Shown piece after piece: positions 1 to 9,044 of a stretch of DNA of 64,000 nucleotides. Position numbers and translations under genes: made by a program. The notes under the pieces are model-generated. The model saw only the letters and a program-made list of their open reading frames with translations. It was not told the DNA's origin and searched no databases. The stretch lies in NCBI GenBank assembly GCA_036555585.1, contig DATBLE010000020.1, forward strand, positions 30,920 to 94,919, given 5' to 3'. Source of the DNA: DATBLE01 sp036555585 (GTDB taxonomy: Bacteria > Actinomycetota > Thermoleophilia > Gaiellales > Gaiellaceae). Numbering within the stretch: the stretch's first letter is position 1; each line of letters begins with the position of its first letter.

Positions 1-2574
1 CGGCCTCTCGACGGTGCGACCGTCTACCCGGCGGCCGAGCGGCGGGTCGATCTCGTCCCGCCCGAGCTCCGAGACGACCACGACGACGAAGCGCCGGCGG
101 TCCCGGCCGATCTCGTCCCGCCGTTCGACCGTCCGCCCGACCTCGTGTTCGAGCCGGAGGCAGTTGCGCAGGTGTGGGAGGAGGAGCTGCTCGAGCCCGT
201 CCCGTTCGGCGACGCCGCGCTGCTCGACCCCTTCCCGCGCGGGCAGGAGGCGGGGTTCGAGGCGCAGCGGCCGGCGGTCGCCGCCCGCGGGCTGGCCGAG
301 GCCGAGCAGGAGCTGGCGTCGTTCGTCCGCGCCGGCCAGCGGGTCGTGGTCGCGTTCCCGCACCGGGGCGACGCGCTCCGCACCGCCAACCTGATCCGCC
401 GGCTCGAGGTCGGCTGGCTCGAGGAAGGCGACGATCTGCCTGCCGAGGAGGGCCTGTACTTCACGGTCTCGCCCGCGCGGCGCGGCTTCGTCTGGCGCGA
501 CCTCGGGCTCGTCCTGCTACCCGACACGCAGATCTTCCGGAAGCGCGCGCCCCGCGGCGACGCCAAGCTCGGGCGGGCGCTCCAGTCGTTCGCCGACCTA
601 CGCACGGGCGACTTCGTCGTCCACGAGGACCACGGAGTCGGAAAGCTGCTCGGCTTCGAGACGAAGGAGGTGGCGGGCGTCACGCGCGACTACCTCTTCC
701 TCGCCTTCCGCGGCGAGGACCGGCTCTACGTCCCGCACGAGCAGATCGGCAAGGTCTCGCGCTACATCGGCGCCGACGCGAAGGCGCCGGCGCTCTCGAA
801 GCTGGGCGGCAAGGCCTGGCTCCTGCTCAAGAGCCGCGCGCGCGAGTCGGTGCAGGAGCTCGCCGGCGAGCTGATCGCCCTGTACGCGCGCCGCCAGACC
901 TCGCCCGGCGTCGCCTTCGACCTCTCCGGCGACTGGCTCGAGCGGCTCGAGGCCGAGTTCCCCTACCGGGAGACGGAAGACCAGCAGCGCGCGATCGAGG
1001 CGGTCAAGGAAGACCTGGAGGCGCCGTCGCCGATGGACCGGCTCGTCTGCGGCGACGTCGGCTTCGGGAAGACCGAGGTGGCCGTGCGCGCGGCGTTCGC
1101 GGTTGCGCTGAACGGACGTCAGACGCTGATGCTCGTGCCGACGACGGTGCTCGCCCAGCAGCACTGGAACACGTTCCGCGAGCGCTACCGCGACTTCCCG
1201 ATCCGGGTGGAGATGGTCTCGCGCTTCCGCAAGCCCGCCGACGCCAGGGCGGTGCTGAAGGACTTCGCCGAGGGAAAGGTCGACGTCCTGGTCGGGACGC
1301 ACCGCGTCCTCTCGCGGGACGTGATCCCGAAGAACCTCGGCCTGGTGATCGTCGACGAGGAGCAGCGGTTCGGCGTCGCCCAGAAGGAGCTGCTGCGCTC
1401 GCTCCGGCTGGAGGTCGACGTCCTCGCCCTGACCGCGACGCCGATTCCGCGCACGTTGCATATGTCCCTCTCCGGCCTGCGCGACATCTCGGTGATCGAG
1501 ACCCCGCCCGAAGGGCGCCGGCCGATCCGGACACACGTCGGCGAGTACGACGAGGACGCGGTCCTGCTCGCGCTCACCCGCGAGCAGGAGCGGGGAGGAC
1601 AGTCCTTCTATCTGCACAACCGGGTGGAGACGATCGACGAGGCCGCAGCCAGGCTCCAGTCACTCTGTCCGGGCCTGCGCTTCATCGTGGCCCACGGCCA
1701 GATGAAGGAGCGCGAGCTCGAGCAGCGGATGATGCAGTTCCTCGCCGGGGAGGCGGACGTGCTCGTCTCGACGACGATCATCGAGTCGGGGCTCGACATC
1801 CCGCAGGCGAACACGCTGATCGTCGAACGCGCGGACACGCTCGGGCTCGCGCAGCTGTACCAGATCCGCGGCCGCGTGGGCCGCTCCGACGTCACGGCGT
1901 TCGCGCACCTCTACTATCCGGCGGCGTCCGAGCTGACCGCGGAGGCGCGGGCCCGGCTCGCCACCCTCGCCGACCACACCGAGCTCGGTGCCGGCTTCGC
2001 GATTGCCATGCGCGACCTCGAGATCCGCGGCGCCGGCGAGCTGCTCGGCGCGGAGCAGTCGGGCCACGTCGCCGCCGTCGGCTTCGAGCTCTACCTCGAG
2101 CTCCTGAACGAGGCGGTCGCGGAGCTGTCCGGCCAGAAGCGCGTGGCGGCGCGCCCGGTGCGCATGGACGCCAGGGTCGACGCCTACGTGCCGGCGTCGT
2201 ACATCGGCTCCGAGGCCCTGAAGATCGACCTCCACCGCCGCCTCGCGCTCGTCGAAAACCAGGACGAGCTCCGGGAGCTGCGGGCAGCCGTCGAGGACCG
2301 CTACGGCGAGCTTCCCGAGCCGGTCGAGAACCTGTTCGCGATTCAGGAGGCGAAGCTCAAGATCGCACTCGTCGGCGCGGAGTACCTCGTCTACCGCGGC
2401 GGCCGGATCACGGTCGGCCCACTGGTGCTCGGGTCCGAGGAGCTGCGCGAGCTCCGCGACCGAGCGGCGACCGCGATCTACACGACCGGAAAGCACGAGG
2501 TCGCGATGCGCCAGGACGACTTCCGCGAGGCGCTCCGGCTGGTCGACGCGATCGTGGAGGCACGGGCCGCATGA
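1..2574 (+). CDS. mfd: Transcription-repair coupling factor Mfd (5' end outside window)
   Basis: ATP-dependent DNA translocase that removes RNA polymerase stalled at lesions and recruits the UvrABC excision system. The frame is open from base 1 with no stop, so about 857 C-terminal residues of a protein normally near 1,150 are present and the N-terminal UvrB-like part is missing. Visible in order: the CarD-like RNAP-interaction domain (around 600-870), a Walker A motif GDVGFGKTE (near 1048-1080), the helicase box DEEQRFG (near 1355), the helicase C-terminal domain with QIRGRVGRSD (near 1860), and the TRCF domain (about 2200-2480). It ends in an ATGA overlap with the following lipoprotein gene. 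Confidence 0.95.
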   Translation, partial: RPLDGATVYPAAERRVDLVPPELRDDHDDEAPAVPADLVPPFDRPPDLVFEPEAVAQVWEEELLEPVPFGDAALLDPFPRGQEAGFEAQRPAVAARGLAEAEQELASFVRAGQRVVVAFPHRGDALRTANLIRRLEVGWLEEGDDLPAEEGLYFTVSPARRGFVWRDLGLVLLPDTQIFRKRAPRGDAKLGRALQSFADLRTGDFVVHEDHGVGKLLGFETKEVAGVTRDYLFLAFRGEDRLYVPHEQIGKVSRYIGADAKAPALSKLGGKAWLLLKSRARESVQELAGELIALYARRQTSPGVAFDLSGDWLERLEAEFPYRETEDQQRAIEAVKEDLEAPSPMDRLVCGDVGFGKTEVAVRAAFAVALNGRQTLMLVPTTVLAQQHWNTFRERYRDFPIRVEMVSRFRKPADARAVLKDFAEGKVDVLVGTHRVLSRDVIPKNLGLVIVDEEQRFGVAQKELLRSLRLEVDVLALTATPIPRTLHMSLSGLRDISVIETPPEGRRPIRTHVGEYDEDAVLLALTREQERGGQSFYLHNRVETIDEAAARLQSLCPGLRFIVAHGQMKERELEQRMMQFLAGEADVLVSTTIIESGLDIPQANTLIVERADTLGLAQLYQIRGRVGRSDVTAFAHLYYPAASELTAEARARLATLADHTELGAGFAIAMRDLEIRGAGELLGAEQSGHVAAVGFELYLELLNEAVAELSGQKRVAARPVRMDARVDAYVPASYIGSEALKIDLHRRLALVENQDELRELRAAVEDRYGELPEPVENLFAIQEAKLKIALVGAEYLVYRGGRITVGPLVLGSEELRELRDRAATAIYTTGKHEVAMRQDDFREALRLVDAIVEARAA

Positions 2575-3092
2575 GACGGTTCGTGCTGCTCGCCGCGCTG
2601 CTGGTCGCGCCGGCGGGCTGCGGAAGCGGCAGCACGACCGTTCCCACCGGGGCGATCGCGGTCGTCGGCGACCGGGCGGTGCCGCTTCGCGCCCTCGACG
2701 GCGAGCTCGCCCAGTCGCGGCGGGCGTACGCCGCGCGGGGACAGGCGTTCCCGAATCCGGGGACGGCGGCGTACCGGCGGCTGCGGGACAACGCCGTCCG
2801 GCTGGTCGTCGACCGGACACGGCTCGAGCTCGCCGCGCAGAAGCTCGGGATCGCGATCCGGCCTGCCCAGGTCGACGCTCGGCTCCGGCAGATCGAGCAG
2901 ACCGCCTTCGGCGGCAACGAGGCCCGCTACCGCGCACGCCTGCGCGCACTCGGCATGACCGACGCGGACGTACGGCGAGCGACCCGCGACGAGCTGCTCG
3001 TTGCCGCGGTCGAGAAGGCGAAGCCGTCGGCGCTCGAGAAACCCTTATCCGTTTCTTATGCAAAAGGGTTCGCTCCGGCGGCCGGTGGCTGA
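2571..3092 (+). CDS. SurA-N-like lipoprotein without a PPIase domain
   Basis: Predicted exported lipoprotein of 173 residues. The N-terminus MRRFVLLAALLVAPAGC looks like a signal peptide with a relaxed lipobox and Cys17. The rest resembles the N-terminal helical (SurA_N) chaperone part of the foldase encoded next door, with the same 'RR...A...FPNPGTAAYRRLRDNAVRLVVDRTRLELAAQK' type of layout, but no parvulin domain follows. The start overlaps the mfd stop (ATGA). The last 17 codons are AT-rich and include a rare TTA codon, so this tail may really be the promoter region of the next gene read through in frame. It could be a decayed paralogue of the 3121 gene. Confidence 0.7.
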   Translation: MRRFVLLAALLVAPAGCGSGSTTVPTGAIAVVGDRAVPLRALDGELAQSRRAYAARGQAFPNPGTAAYRRLRDNAVRLVVDRTRLELAAQKLGIAIRPAQVDARLRQIEQTAFGGNEARYRARLRALGMTDADVRRATRDELLVAAVEKAKPSALEKPLSVSYAKGFAPAAGG

Positions 3093-3120
3093 AAGCCGCT
3101 GCTACCCTGGCACGGCTTCG

Positions 3121-4125
3121 ATGCGCCTCCTTTTTGTTGCCCCCCTCGTGCTCTCCCTGACGCTGCTCGCAGCCGCCTGCGGCGGCGGGAGCGGCAGCGG
3201 ATCCGTCGGCGGCGACGACGCTGCCGTGGTCGACGGAGACCACATCACGCGCGCCACGCTCGACCGCCGCCTGAACCAGGCCGAGTGCAGCTACAAGCTG
3301 CAGAAGCGGACGTTCCCGCAGGCAGGCTCGACGGAGTACCAGTCGCTGCAGAGCCAGATCCTGCAGAACCTCGTCCAGCGGACGGAGCTCGCCCAGAAGG
3401 CGCCCAGCCTGGGCGTGACGGTCACCGACAAGCAGGTCGCGGCGCAGCTGAAGAATCTGAAGAAGCAGTACTTCGGAGGCAGCGAGAAGCGCTATCAGGC
3501 CGAGCTGAAGAAGCAGTGCGTCACCGACGCCGAGGTGCAGGACGACCTGCGGGCGAACCTGCTGTCGAACGCGATCTTCAAGAAGCTGACCGCCGACGCC
3601 AAGGTCACGGTGGCCGAGGTCAAGGCGTACTACGACACGCATCGTCAGGTCTACACGACGCCGCAGACCCGCGTCGTCAGCCATATCCTGGTCAAGAACA
3701 AGGCGCTCGCGGACAAGCTCTACGCCCAGTTGAAGGCGGGCGCGAGCTTCGCGGCGCTGGCGAAGAAGTACTCGACCGATCCCGGCTCGAAGGCGCAGGG
3801 CGGGCAGCTGACGATCACGAAGGGCCAGACCGTCGCGCCCTTCGACAAGGTCGCCTTCGAGCTGCGCACCGGCGAGCTGTCGAAGCCGGTCCACACCCAG
3901 TACGGCTGGCACATCATCCACGCCGACAAGCCGGCCAAGCCGCACCAGTCGACCCCCTTCGCGCAGGTCAAGGAGTCGATCAGGCAGCAGCTCGTCCAGC
4001 AGAAGCAGAACGACGCTCTCCAGAAGTGGCTCTCCGGGGTGACCAAGGAGTACGCGTCGAAGATCTCCTACGCCAGCGGGCTCGCTCCCGCCGCGACCAC
4101 GACGGCGCCGACGACCACCGGTTGA
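3121..4125 (+). CDS. PpiC-type peptidyl-prolyl isomerase lipoprotein (PrsA/SurA-like foldase)
   Basis: Extracytoplasmic foldase of 334 residues that isomerises proline peptide bonds in exported proteins. The signal peptide MRLLFVAPLVLSLTLLAAAC ends in a lipid-attachment Cys20 followed by a Gly/Ser linker. A SurA_N-like helical part spans about residues 35-165. A parvulin domain follows at about 180-280, with RVVSHILVKNK, FAALAKKYSTDPGSKAQGG and YGWHIIHADKPAK. The ATG at 3121 was chosen because the signal peptide starts exactly there; a further in-frame start at 3001 lies inside the upstream gene. A TACCCT box at 3103-3108 is a plausible -10. The C-terminus is Thr/Ala-rich. Confidence 0.85.
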   Translation: MRLLFVAPLVLSLTLLAAACGGGSGSGSVGGDDAAVVDGDHITRATLDRRLNQAECSYKLQKRTFPQAGSTEYQSLQSQILQNLVQRTELAQKAPSLGVTVTDKQVAAQLKNLKKQYFGGSEKRYQAELKKQCVTDAEVQDDLRANLLSNAIFKKLTADAKVTVAEVKAYYDTHRQVYTTPQTRVVSHILVKNKALADKLYAQLKAGASFAALAKKYSTDPGSKAQGGQLTITKGQTVAPFDKVAFELRTGELSKPVHTQYGWHIIHADKPAKPHQSTPFAQVKESIRQQLVQQKQNDALQKWLSGVTKEYASKISYASGLAPAATTTAPTTTG

Positions 4126-4135
4126 GCCCGGCCGG

Positions 4136-4915
4136 GTGCCCGGCAACCTGCAGCAGTCCCTGCTCGACCTCCAGCAGCTGACCGAGCGTCTGCGGAGGGA
4201 CTGTCCCTGGGACCGCGAGCAGACCGCGCGGACGATCGTCCCGCACACGGTCGAGGAGGCGTACGAGGTGGCCGACGCCGCGCTGGCCGACGATCCGGGC
4301 AAGCTGCTCGACGAGCTCGGCGACCTCCTGTTCCAGACCTTCTTCCTTGCGCTGACGCTCCAGGAAAAAGGCCAAGGAGACCTGGAGAGCGTCGCGAGAG
4401 GGATCCATGCGAAGCTCGTGCGACGCCATCCGCACATCTTCGGAGAAGCCGACGATCCTCCCAGCGCCGGCGCGCAGCGCGAGCGCTGGGAGCGGATCAA
4501 GCGGGAGCAGGAGGGCCGGGAAGGGGTGTTCCACGACGTCCCGGAGTCCCTGCCTGCGCTCCTGCACGCGCGCAAGGTGCAGCGGCGGGCGGCGGCGGTC
4601 GGGTTCGAGTACCCGGACGTCATGGGGGCGCTCGCCGATCTGGAGGACGAGCTCGCCGAGCTGAAGGCCGAGCTGGGCGACGGCCCGCCCGAGCGCCGCA
4701 CGGCCGAGCTGGGCGACCTCCTCTTCGCCTGCGTGAACGTCGCGAGACGCCTCGACGCCGACCCGGAGCTCGAGCTGCGGCAGGCGACGGGCAGGTTCGT
4801 CGCCCGGGTCGAGCAGGCCGAGCGGCTGGCCGAGGCCGAGGGCCGCACCTGGACCGAGCTCGACCTCGCCGACCAAGACCGATACTTCGACCTCGCCAAG
4901 GAGACAACGCAATGA
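4136..4915 (+). CDS. mazG: Nucleoside triphosphate pyrophosphohydrolase MazG
   Basis: Hydrolyses (d)NTPs to NMP and pyrophosphate, a house-cleaning activity against aberrant nucleotides. It has 259 residues with two MazG repeats. The first carries the family hallmark RDCPWDREQT and the metal-binding EEAYEV...DELGDLLFQ set; the second repeats ELGDLLFACVNVARR near residue 195. It starts at GTG 4136, 11 bases after the foldase stop, and its TGA overlaps the eno ATG (ATGA), so it is translationally coupled to enolase. Confidence 0.9.
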   Translation: MPGNLQQSLLDLQQLTERLRRDCPWDREQTARTIVPHTVEEAYEVADAALADDPGKLLDELGDLLFQTFFLALTLQEKGQGDLESVARGIHAKLVRRHPHIFGEADDPPSAGAQRERWERIKREQEGREGVFHDVPESLPALLHARKVQRRAAAVGFEYPDVMGALADLEDELAELKAELGDGPPERRTAELGDLLFACVNVARRLDADPELELRQATGRFVARVEQAERLAEAEGRTWTELDLADQDRYFDLAKETTQ

Positions 4916-6180
4916 GCGCCATCGCCGACGTCCACGCGCGCCAGATCTTCGACTCGCGCGGCAACCCGACCGTCGAGGTCGACGTCCGGCTCGAGTCGGG
5001 CGCTCTCGGCCGGGCGGCCGTTCCGTCGGGGGCATCGACGGGCGTCCACGAGGCGGTCGAGCTGCGCGACGGGGGGCAGGCCTACGGCGGCAAGGGCGTC
5101 GGCAAGGCGGTCGCGAACGTCGAGGGCGAGATCGCCGCCGCCGTCCGGGGCCGGGACGTCGCCGACCAGGCCGGCCTCGACCGCCTCCTGATCGACCTCG
5201 ACGGGACGCCGAACAAGGGACGTCTGGGCGCGAATGCGCTGCTCGGCGTCTCGCTCGCCGCGGCAAGGGCCGCGGCCGCCGAGGCGGGGGTGTCGCTCTT
5301 CCGCCACCTCGGCGGCGAGGAGGCGACCGTGCTGCCGGTGCCGATGATGAACGTGATCAACGGCGGCGTGCACGCGGACAACTCGATCGACCTGCAGGAG
5401 TTCATGGTCGTGCCAGCGGGCGCGGGCTCGTTCGCCGACGCTATGCGGATCGGCACCGAGACCTACCACGCGCTCGAAGGCGTGCTGCACGAACGGGGCC
5501 TTTCGACCGCGGTCGGCGACGAGGGCGGGTTCGCGCCGGACCTCGGCTCCAGCGAGGAGGCGATCGAGGCGATCCTGGAGGCGGCGGAGCGCGCCGGCCA
5601 CCGCGAGCGCGTCGCGATCGCGCTGGATCCCGCCTCGACCGAGCTCTTCGCGGACGGCGTCTACCGGTTCGAGGGCCGCGAGGCCGACGGCGCCGCGATG
5701 GCCGACTTCTACGCGGGCCTGGCCGACCGGTATCCGGTGGTCTCGGTCGAGGACGGGGTCGCGGAGGACGACTGGGACGCCTGGCGGGTCCTGACCGAGC
5801 GGCTCGGCAACCGGAGCCAGCTCGTCGGCGACGATCTCTTCGTCACCAACGTCGAGCGCCTGCAGCGCGGGATCGACGAGGGCGTCGCCAACGCGATCCT
5901 GGTCAAGGTCAACCAGATCGGCACGCTGACCGAGACGCTCGACACGATCGGCCTCGCGCGCTCGAACGGGTATGCAGCCGTGATCTCGCACCGCTCGGGC
6001 GAGACCGAGGACACGACCATCGCCGACCTGGCGGTCGCCACGGGCGCGGGCCAGATCAAGACCGGCGCGCCCGCTCGCACCGACCGGGTCGCGAAGTTCA
6101 ACCAGCTGCTCCGGATCGAGGAGGAGCTGGGCGCCCGCGCCGAGTATCCGGGCTGGGCGGCGTTCTCGCGGGTGGCGTAG
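4912..6180 (+). CDS. eno: Enolase
   Basis: Glycolytic phosphopyruvate hydratase converting 2-phosphoglycerate to phosphoenolpyruvate. Full length at 422 residues: N-terminal ARQIFDSRGNPTVEVDV, GASTGVHEAVELRDG, VGDEGGFAPDL, and the C-terminal signature LVKVNQIGTLTETL followed by SHRSGETEDTTIADLAV. Metal ligands lie in the ALDPAST, SVEDGV and GDDLFVTN segments. It is coupled to mazG by ATGA and is followed 13 bases later by pyruvate kinase, which has its own promoter. Confidence 0.97.
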   Translation: MSAIADVHARQIFDSRGNPTVEVDVRLESGALGRAAVPSGASTGVHEAVELRDGGQAYGGKGVGKAVANVEGEIAAAVRGRDVADQAGLDRLLIDLDGTPNKGRLGANALLGVSLAAARAAAAEAGVSLFRHLGGEEATVLPVPMMNVINGGVHADNSIDLQEFMVVPAGAGSFADAMRIGTETYHALEGVLHERGLSTAVGDEGGFAPDLGSSEEAIEAILEAAERAGHRERVAIALDPASTELFADGVYRFEGREADGAAMADFYAGLADRYPVVSVEDGVAEDDWDAWRVLTERLGNRSQLVGDDLFVTNVERLQRGIDEGVANAILVKVNQIGTLTETLDTIGLARSNGYAAVISHRSGETEDTTIADLAVATGAGQIKTGAPARTDRVAKFNQLLRIEEELGARAEYPGWAAFSRVA

Positions 6181-6181
6181 C

Positions 6182-6187
6182 TACATT
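6182..6187 (+). promoter_or_regulatory. -10 element of leaderless pyk promoter
   Basis: TACATT, six bases, then the pyk ATG at 6194. No Shine-Dalgarno sequence is present. It fits the TANNNT-N6-start pattern repeated through the window. Confidence 0.6.
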
Positions 6188-6193
6188 CAGCGC

Positions 6194-7609
6194 ATGGTCG
6201 CTCCGCCGCCTAGGCGCACGAAGATCCTGGCCACGATCGGGCCGGCCAGCGCATCCCCCGATCGGCTGGCCGAGCTGATGACGGCGGGAATGGACGGGGC
6301 GCGGCTGAACTTCTCACACGGTACGCCCGACCAGCATCGCGCCACCGCGCAGGCTGCCCGCTCGGCGGCGGCCGAGCGGGGGCGTCCGCTCGCCCTCGTC
6401 GGCGACCTCCAGGGCCCCAAGCTCCGGCTCGGCGAGCTGCCCGCGCCCCAGCTCCTGACGCGCGGCGAGGAGGTGGTGATCGCCGGCGAGAGCTCTGTCG
6501 CCGACGGCGACCTGCCGGTCTCGCCGGCCGTGATCGGCGACGTGCTCAGCCCGGGCAACGACGTACTGATCGACGACGGGCTCGTGCGCCTCCGGGTCGA
6601 GGAGGTCGAGAGCGGCCGGGCACGCTGCACCGTCGTGGTCGGCGGATCGGTCAGCGCCCACAAGGGCGTCAACCTTCCCGGCGTCCCGCTGCCGATCCCC
6701 TCGCTGACGCAGAAGGACACCGCCGACCTCGAGCTCGCGCTGTCCCTCGGCGTCGACTACGTCGCGCTCTCGTTCGTCCGCTCGGCCGCCGACGTCCGCG
6801 ACCTGCGCCGCCTGATCGAGCAGGCGGGCTCGCGGGCGGAGGTGATCGCGAAGATCGAGAAGGCGGAAGCGGTCGAGGCGCTCGACGAGATCCTCGCCGC
6901 GTCCGACGCGATCATGGTCGCCCGCGGCGACCTCGGCGTCGAGATCGGCCCCGCCTCCGTTCCGCTGCTCCAGAAACGGATCATCCTCCGGGCGCTCGAC
7001 GCCGGAAAGCCGGTGATCACGGCGACGCAGATGCTCGAGTCGATGATCGAGCACGCCGAGCCGACGAGAGCCGAGGCCAGCGACGTCGCCAACGCCGTGC
7101 TCGACGGCTCGTCGGCGCTGATGCTCTCGGGCGAGACGGCGGTCGGCGCGTACCCGGTGGAGTCGGTCGCGTACATGGACCGGATCGCCAGGGCCGTCGA
7201 GCCCAGCCTCGGCTACCGCCATGAGATGCCCGAGCCGGACGAGGAGCCTGGCGTCGGCCGCGCCATGTCCAACGCCGCCTGCGACATCGCGGAGACGCTC
7301 GGCGCCGCCGCCATCCTCGTCCCGACGGCGACCGGCCGGACGGCCTCGGCGGTGGCGAGGCTGCGTCCCAGGCGTCCCATCGTCGCCCTGACGCACAACC
7401 AGTACGCCGTGCAGCAGATGGCGCTGGAGTGGGGAGTGGTGCCGCTGCTCGTCAAGGAGGCGCAGGACGTCGAGGATCTCTGGGAGCTCTCGATCGACGC
7501 CGCCCGCGACGGCGGGCTGATCGCGCCCGGCGACCGGATCGTCATGACCGCGGGCACCTCGGTGAACATCCCCGGGACGACGAACGTGATCAAGGTGGAC
7601 GTGGCCTAG
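6194..7609 (+). CDS. pyk: Pyruvate kinase
   Basis: Transfers phosphate from phosphoenolpyruvate to ADP, giving pyruvate and ATP. 471 residues, normal family length. Recognised by RRTKILATIGPAS, MDGARLNFSHG, the PK signature IAKIEKAEAVEALDEI, and MVARGDLGVEIG followed by ITATQMLESMI. The C-terminal regulatory domain is complete (SAVARLRPRRPIVALT...TAGTSVNIPGTTN). With eno directly upstream it forms a lower-glycolysis pair. The start is set by the TACATT box six bases upstream. Confidence 0.97.
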   Translation: MVAPPPRRTKILATIGPASASPDRLAELMTAGMDGARLNFSHGTPDQHRATAQAARSAAAERGRPLALVGDLQGPKLRLGELPAPQLLTRGEEVVIAGESSVADGDLPVSPAVIGDVLSPGNDVLIDDGLVRLRVEEVESGRARCTVVVGGSVSAHKGVNLPGVPLPIPSLTQKDTADLELALSLGVDYVALSFVRSAADVRDLRRLIEQAGSRAEVIAKIEKAEAVEALDEILAASDAIMVARGDLGVEIGPASVPLLQKRIILRALDAGKPVITATQMLESMIEHAEPTRAEASDVANAVLDGSSALMLSGETAVGAYPVESVAYMDRIARAVEPSLGYRHEMPEPDEEPGVGRAMSNAACDIAETLGAAAILVPTATGRTASAVARLRPRRPIVALTHNQYAVQQMALEWGVVPLLVKEAQDVEDLWELSIDAARDGGLIAPGDRIVMTAGTSVNIPGTTNVIKVDVA

Positions 7610-7645
7610 GAGGAGAGGCCCCGGGCCGCGTCGAAACGGGCGGCC

Positions 7646-7954
7646 ATGCTTTGGCTCGGCCGTCGCCGGCGGTGGATGCGGCTGTTCGCGCTCGGCGTCG
7701 CCGTGCTGCTGGCGCTCCTCTACTACCGGCCGGTCAAGACGTACCTGAACACCCGCCACACGCTCCGCGCGCGCGCGGCCGAGGTTGCCTCGCTGGCGGA
7801 GCGCAAGCACCAGCTGGAGACGCGGCTGGCGCAGGTCGAGCAGGGCTCGTCGCTCGTCCGCGGAGCCCGCCGGCTCGGGCTGGTCAAGCCGGGCGAGCAC
7901 CTGTTCATCGTCCAGGGCATCTCGGCGTGGCGCCGCGCACACGCGCGCAGGTAG
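7646..7954 (+). CDS. FtsB/DivIC-family septum formation initiator
   Basis: Small bitopic division protein of 102 residues. It has a basic N-terminus, one membrane segment (about residues 10-27, LFALGVAVLLALLYYRPVK) and an extracytoplasmic coiled coil (residues 38-68, RARAAEVASLAERKHQLETR). It ends in the RLGLVKPGEHLF segment typical of DivIC/FtsB. Its place after eno and before DUF501 is the usual actinobacterial arrangement, here with pyk inserted between. Family members link FtsQ/FtsL in the divisome. Confidence 0.85.
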   Translation: MLWLGRRRRWMRLFALGVAVLLALLYYRPVKTYLNTRHTLRARAAEVASLAERKHQLETRLAQVEQGSSLVRGARRLGLVKPGEHLFIVQGISAWRRAHARR

Positions 7955-7959
7955 CCGAG

Positions 7960-7965
7960 TACCCT
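7960..7965 (+). promoter_or_regulatory. -10 element of leaderless DUF501 promoter
   Basis: TACCCT, six bases, then GTG at 7972. It lies just past the ftsB stop. Confidence 0.5.
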
Positions 7966-7971
7966 CACCTC

Positions 7972-8466
7972 GTGGACGACCGAGCCGCCGTAGCGCGTCA
8001 GCTCGGGCGCGAGCCGCGTGCCTTTCGGCGGGTCGCGGTCCGCTGCCCGTACGGCCGGCCGGCCGTCACCGAGCAGGCGCCCTACGACGACGACGGCGAC
8101 CCGTTCCCGACCACCTACTACCTGACCTGCCCGCACCTGGTAGCGGCGGTCTCCAGGCTCGAGGGGGGAGGCGGGGTCGAGCGCTGGTCGCGGGCGGCCG
8201 CGGACGATCCCGTGCTCGCCGCGAGCCTCGCCGGGGGGAACGACGAGCAGCGCTTGCTCCGCAAGGGCCTCGCGGACGGCAGGACCGGCAGTGACGGCGG
8301 CGCGTCGCTCGCCCTCGGCATCGGCGGAGCGAGCCGCCAGGGCAGTCTCAAGTGCCTCCACGCTCACGCCGCCTACGCGCTGGCGCGGCCCGGCTACCTC
8401 CTCGGCGAGCGCATCCTGGCCGAGGTCGAGCCGGTCTGGCCTCCGGATCGCTGCTGCACGGCGTGA
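7972..8466 (+). CDS. DUF501 family protein
   Basis: 164 residues; family of unknown function that commonly sits near eno and ftsB in actinobacteria. Diagnostic segments are VAVRCPYGRPAVTEQ, PFPTTYYLTCPHLV, and SLKCLHAHAAYALARPGY with conserved Cys and His residues that could bind metal. The GTG start at 7972 is chosen from the leaderless -10 six bases upstream and the start of similarity; longer in-frame extensions would run through ftsB. Confidence 0.8.
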   Translation: MDDRAAVARQLGREPRAFRRVAVRCPYGRPAVTEQAPYDDDGDPFPTTYYLTCPHLVAAVSRLEGGGGVERWSRAAADDPVLAASLAGGNDEQRLLRKGLADGRTGSDGGASLALGIGGASRQGSLKCLHAHAAYALARPGYLLGERILAEVEPVWPPDRCCTA

Positions 8467-8471
8467 GCACG

Positions 8472-8477
8472 TAGCAT
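8472..8477 (+). promoter_or_regulatory. -10 element of leaderless promoter
   Basis: TAGCAT, six bases, then ATG at 8484. Confidence 0.5.
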
Positions 8478-8483
8478 CGGACG

Positions 8484-8798
8484 ATGCCGCCCGCCACGCA
8501 TCTCGTCCGCCAGGAATGGGCGGCCGGCAACCGCCGGCTCGAGGCGGAGCGCGAGACGCCGGCCCACTACCGGGCGCTCCAGGCGCAGCTCGAGGCGATC
8601 ACGGCGGAGCTACGGAAGCGCGTCGGCGACGTGTACGACGTCGACCGGCTCGCCGTCGAGTACCGGGCCTCGGACGCCTGGGTGCAGCGCCTGTTCGCCG
8701 AGCTTCCGGACGAGGCCCGGTGGGCGCCCGGATTGACGATCGCCACGGACGCCGCCTTCTACCTCTTCGCCCGCCGCGCCCAGGACTACGCGCCCTGA
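8484..8798 (+). CDS. Hypothetical protein (104 aa)
   Basis: Not recognised. A soluble, Arg/Glu/Ala-rich, probably all-helical protein. It contains ETPAHYRALQAQLEAITAEL, which could form a short coiled coil, and a conserved-looking aromatic/acidic centre (VYDVDRLAVEYRASDAWVQRL). It starts six bases after a TAGCAT box and sits in the eno-pyk-ftsB-DUF501 run, 12 bases before the next small gene. Confidence 0.6.
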   Translation: MPPATHLVRQEWAAGNRRLEAERETPAHYRALQAQLEAITAELRKRVGDVYDVDRLAVEYRASDAWVQRLFAELPDEARWAPGLTIATDAAFYLFARRAQDYAP

Positions 8799-8810
8799 TC
8801 CAACCCCGCC

Positions 8811-9041
8811 GTGAGCACGCCCGCGACCGTCAGGCCTGAGCGCCGGCCGCCCAAGCGGCGCGGCTGGCTGCGCCTCGTGATCTCGCTGCTCGTGATCGTC
8901 GGCGTATTCGCCGCCGGGCTGGCGCTCGGCGAGGCGCTGAACGACAACCCCTCCGGCGGGACGCAGACGCTCGTCCGGACGCTGAAGCCGCTGGAGGTGC
9001 CGCCCGCCCGGGAGACGGTGACGGTCACGCGGCCGGGCTAG
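8811..9041 (+). CDS. Hypothetical single-span membrane protein (76 aa)
   Basis: Not recognised. A positively charged cytoplasmic N-terminus (ERRPPKRRGWLR) precedes one hydrophobic helix (about residues 22-42, LVISLLVIVGVFAAGLALGEA) and a short Thr/Pro-rich outer tail. This predicts an N-in, C-out anchor. GTG start. It converges with the membrane protein on the other strand, with only three bases between the stops. Confidence 0.55.
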   Translation: MSTPATVRPERRPPKRRGWLRLVISLLVIVGVFAAGLALGEALNDNPSGGTQTLVRTLKPLEVPPARETVTVTRPG

Positions 9042-9044
9042 CGG

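Noticed and set aside
1660..5991. Very long minus-strand open frame (1,443 codons) antisense to mfd, foldases, mazG and eno
   Set aside because: Its translation is low-complexity Arg/Leu/Val/Asp with no family motif; it is the usual high-GC shadow of well-supported plus-strand genes.
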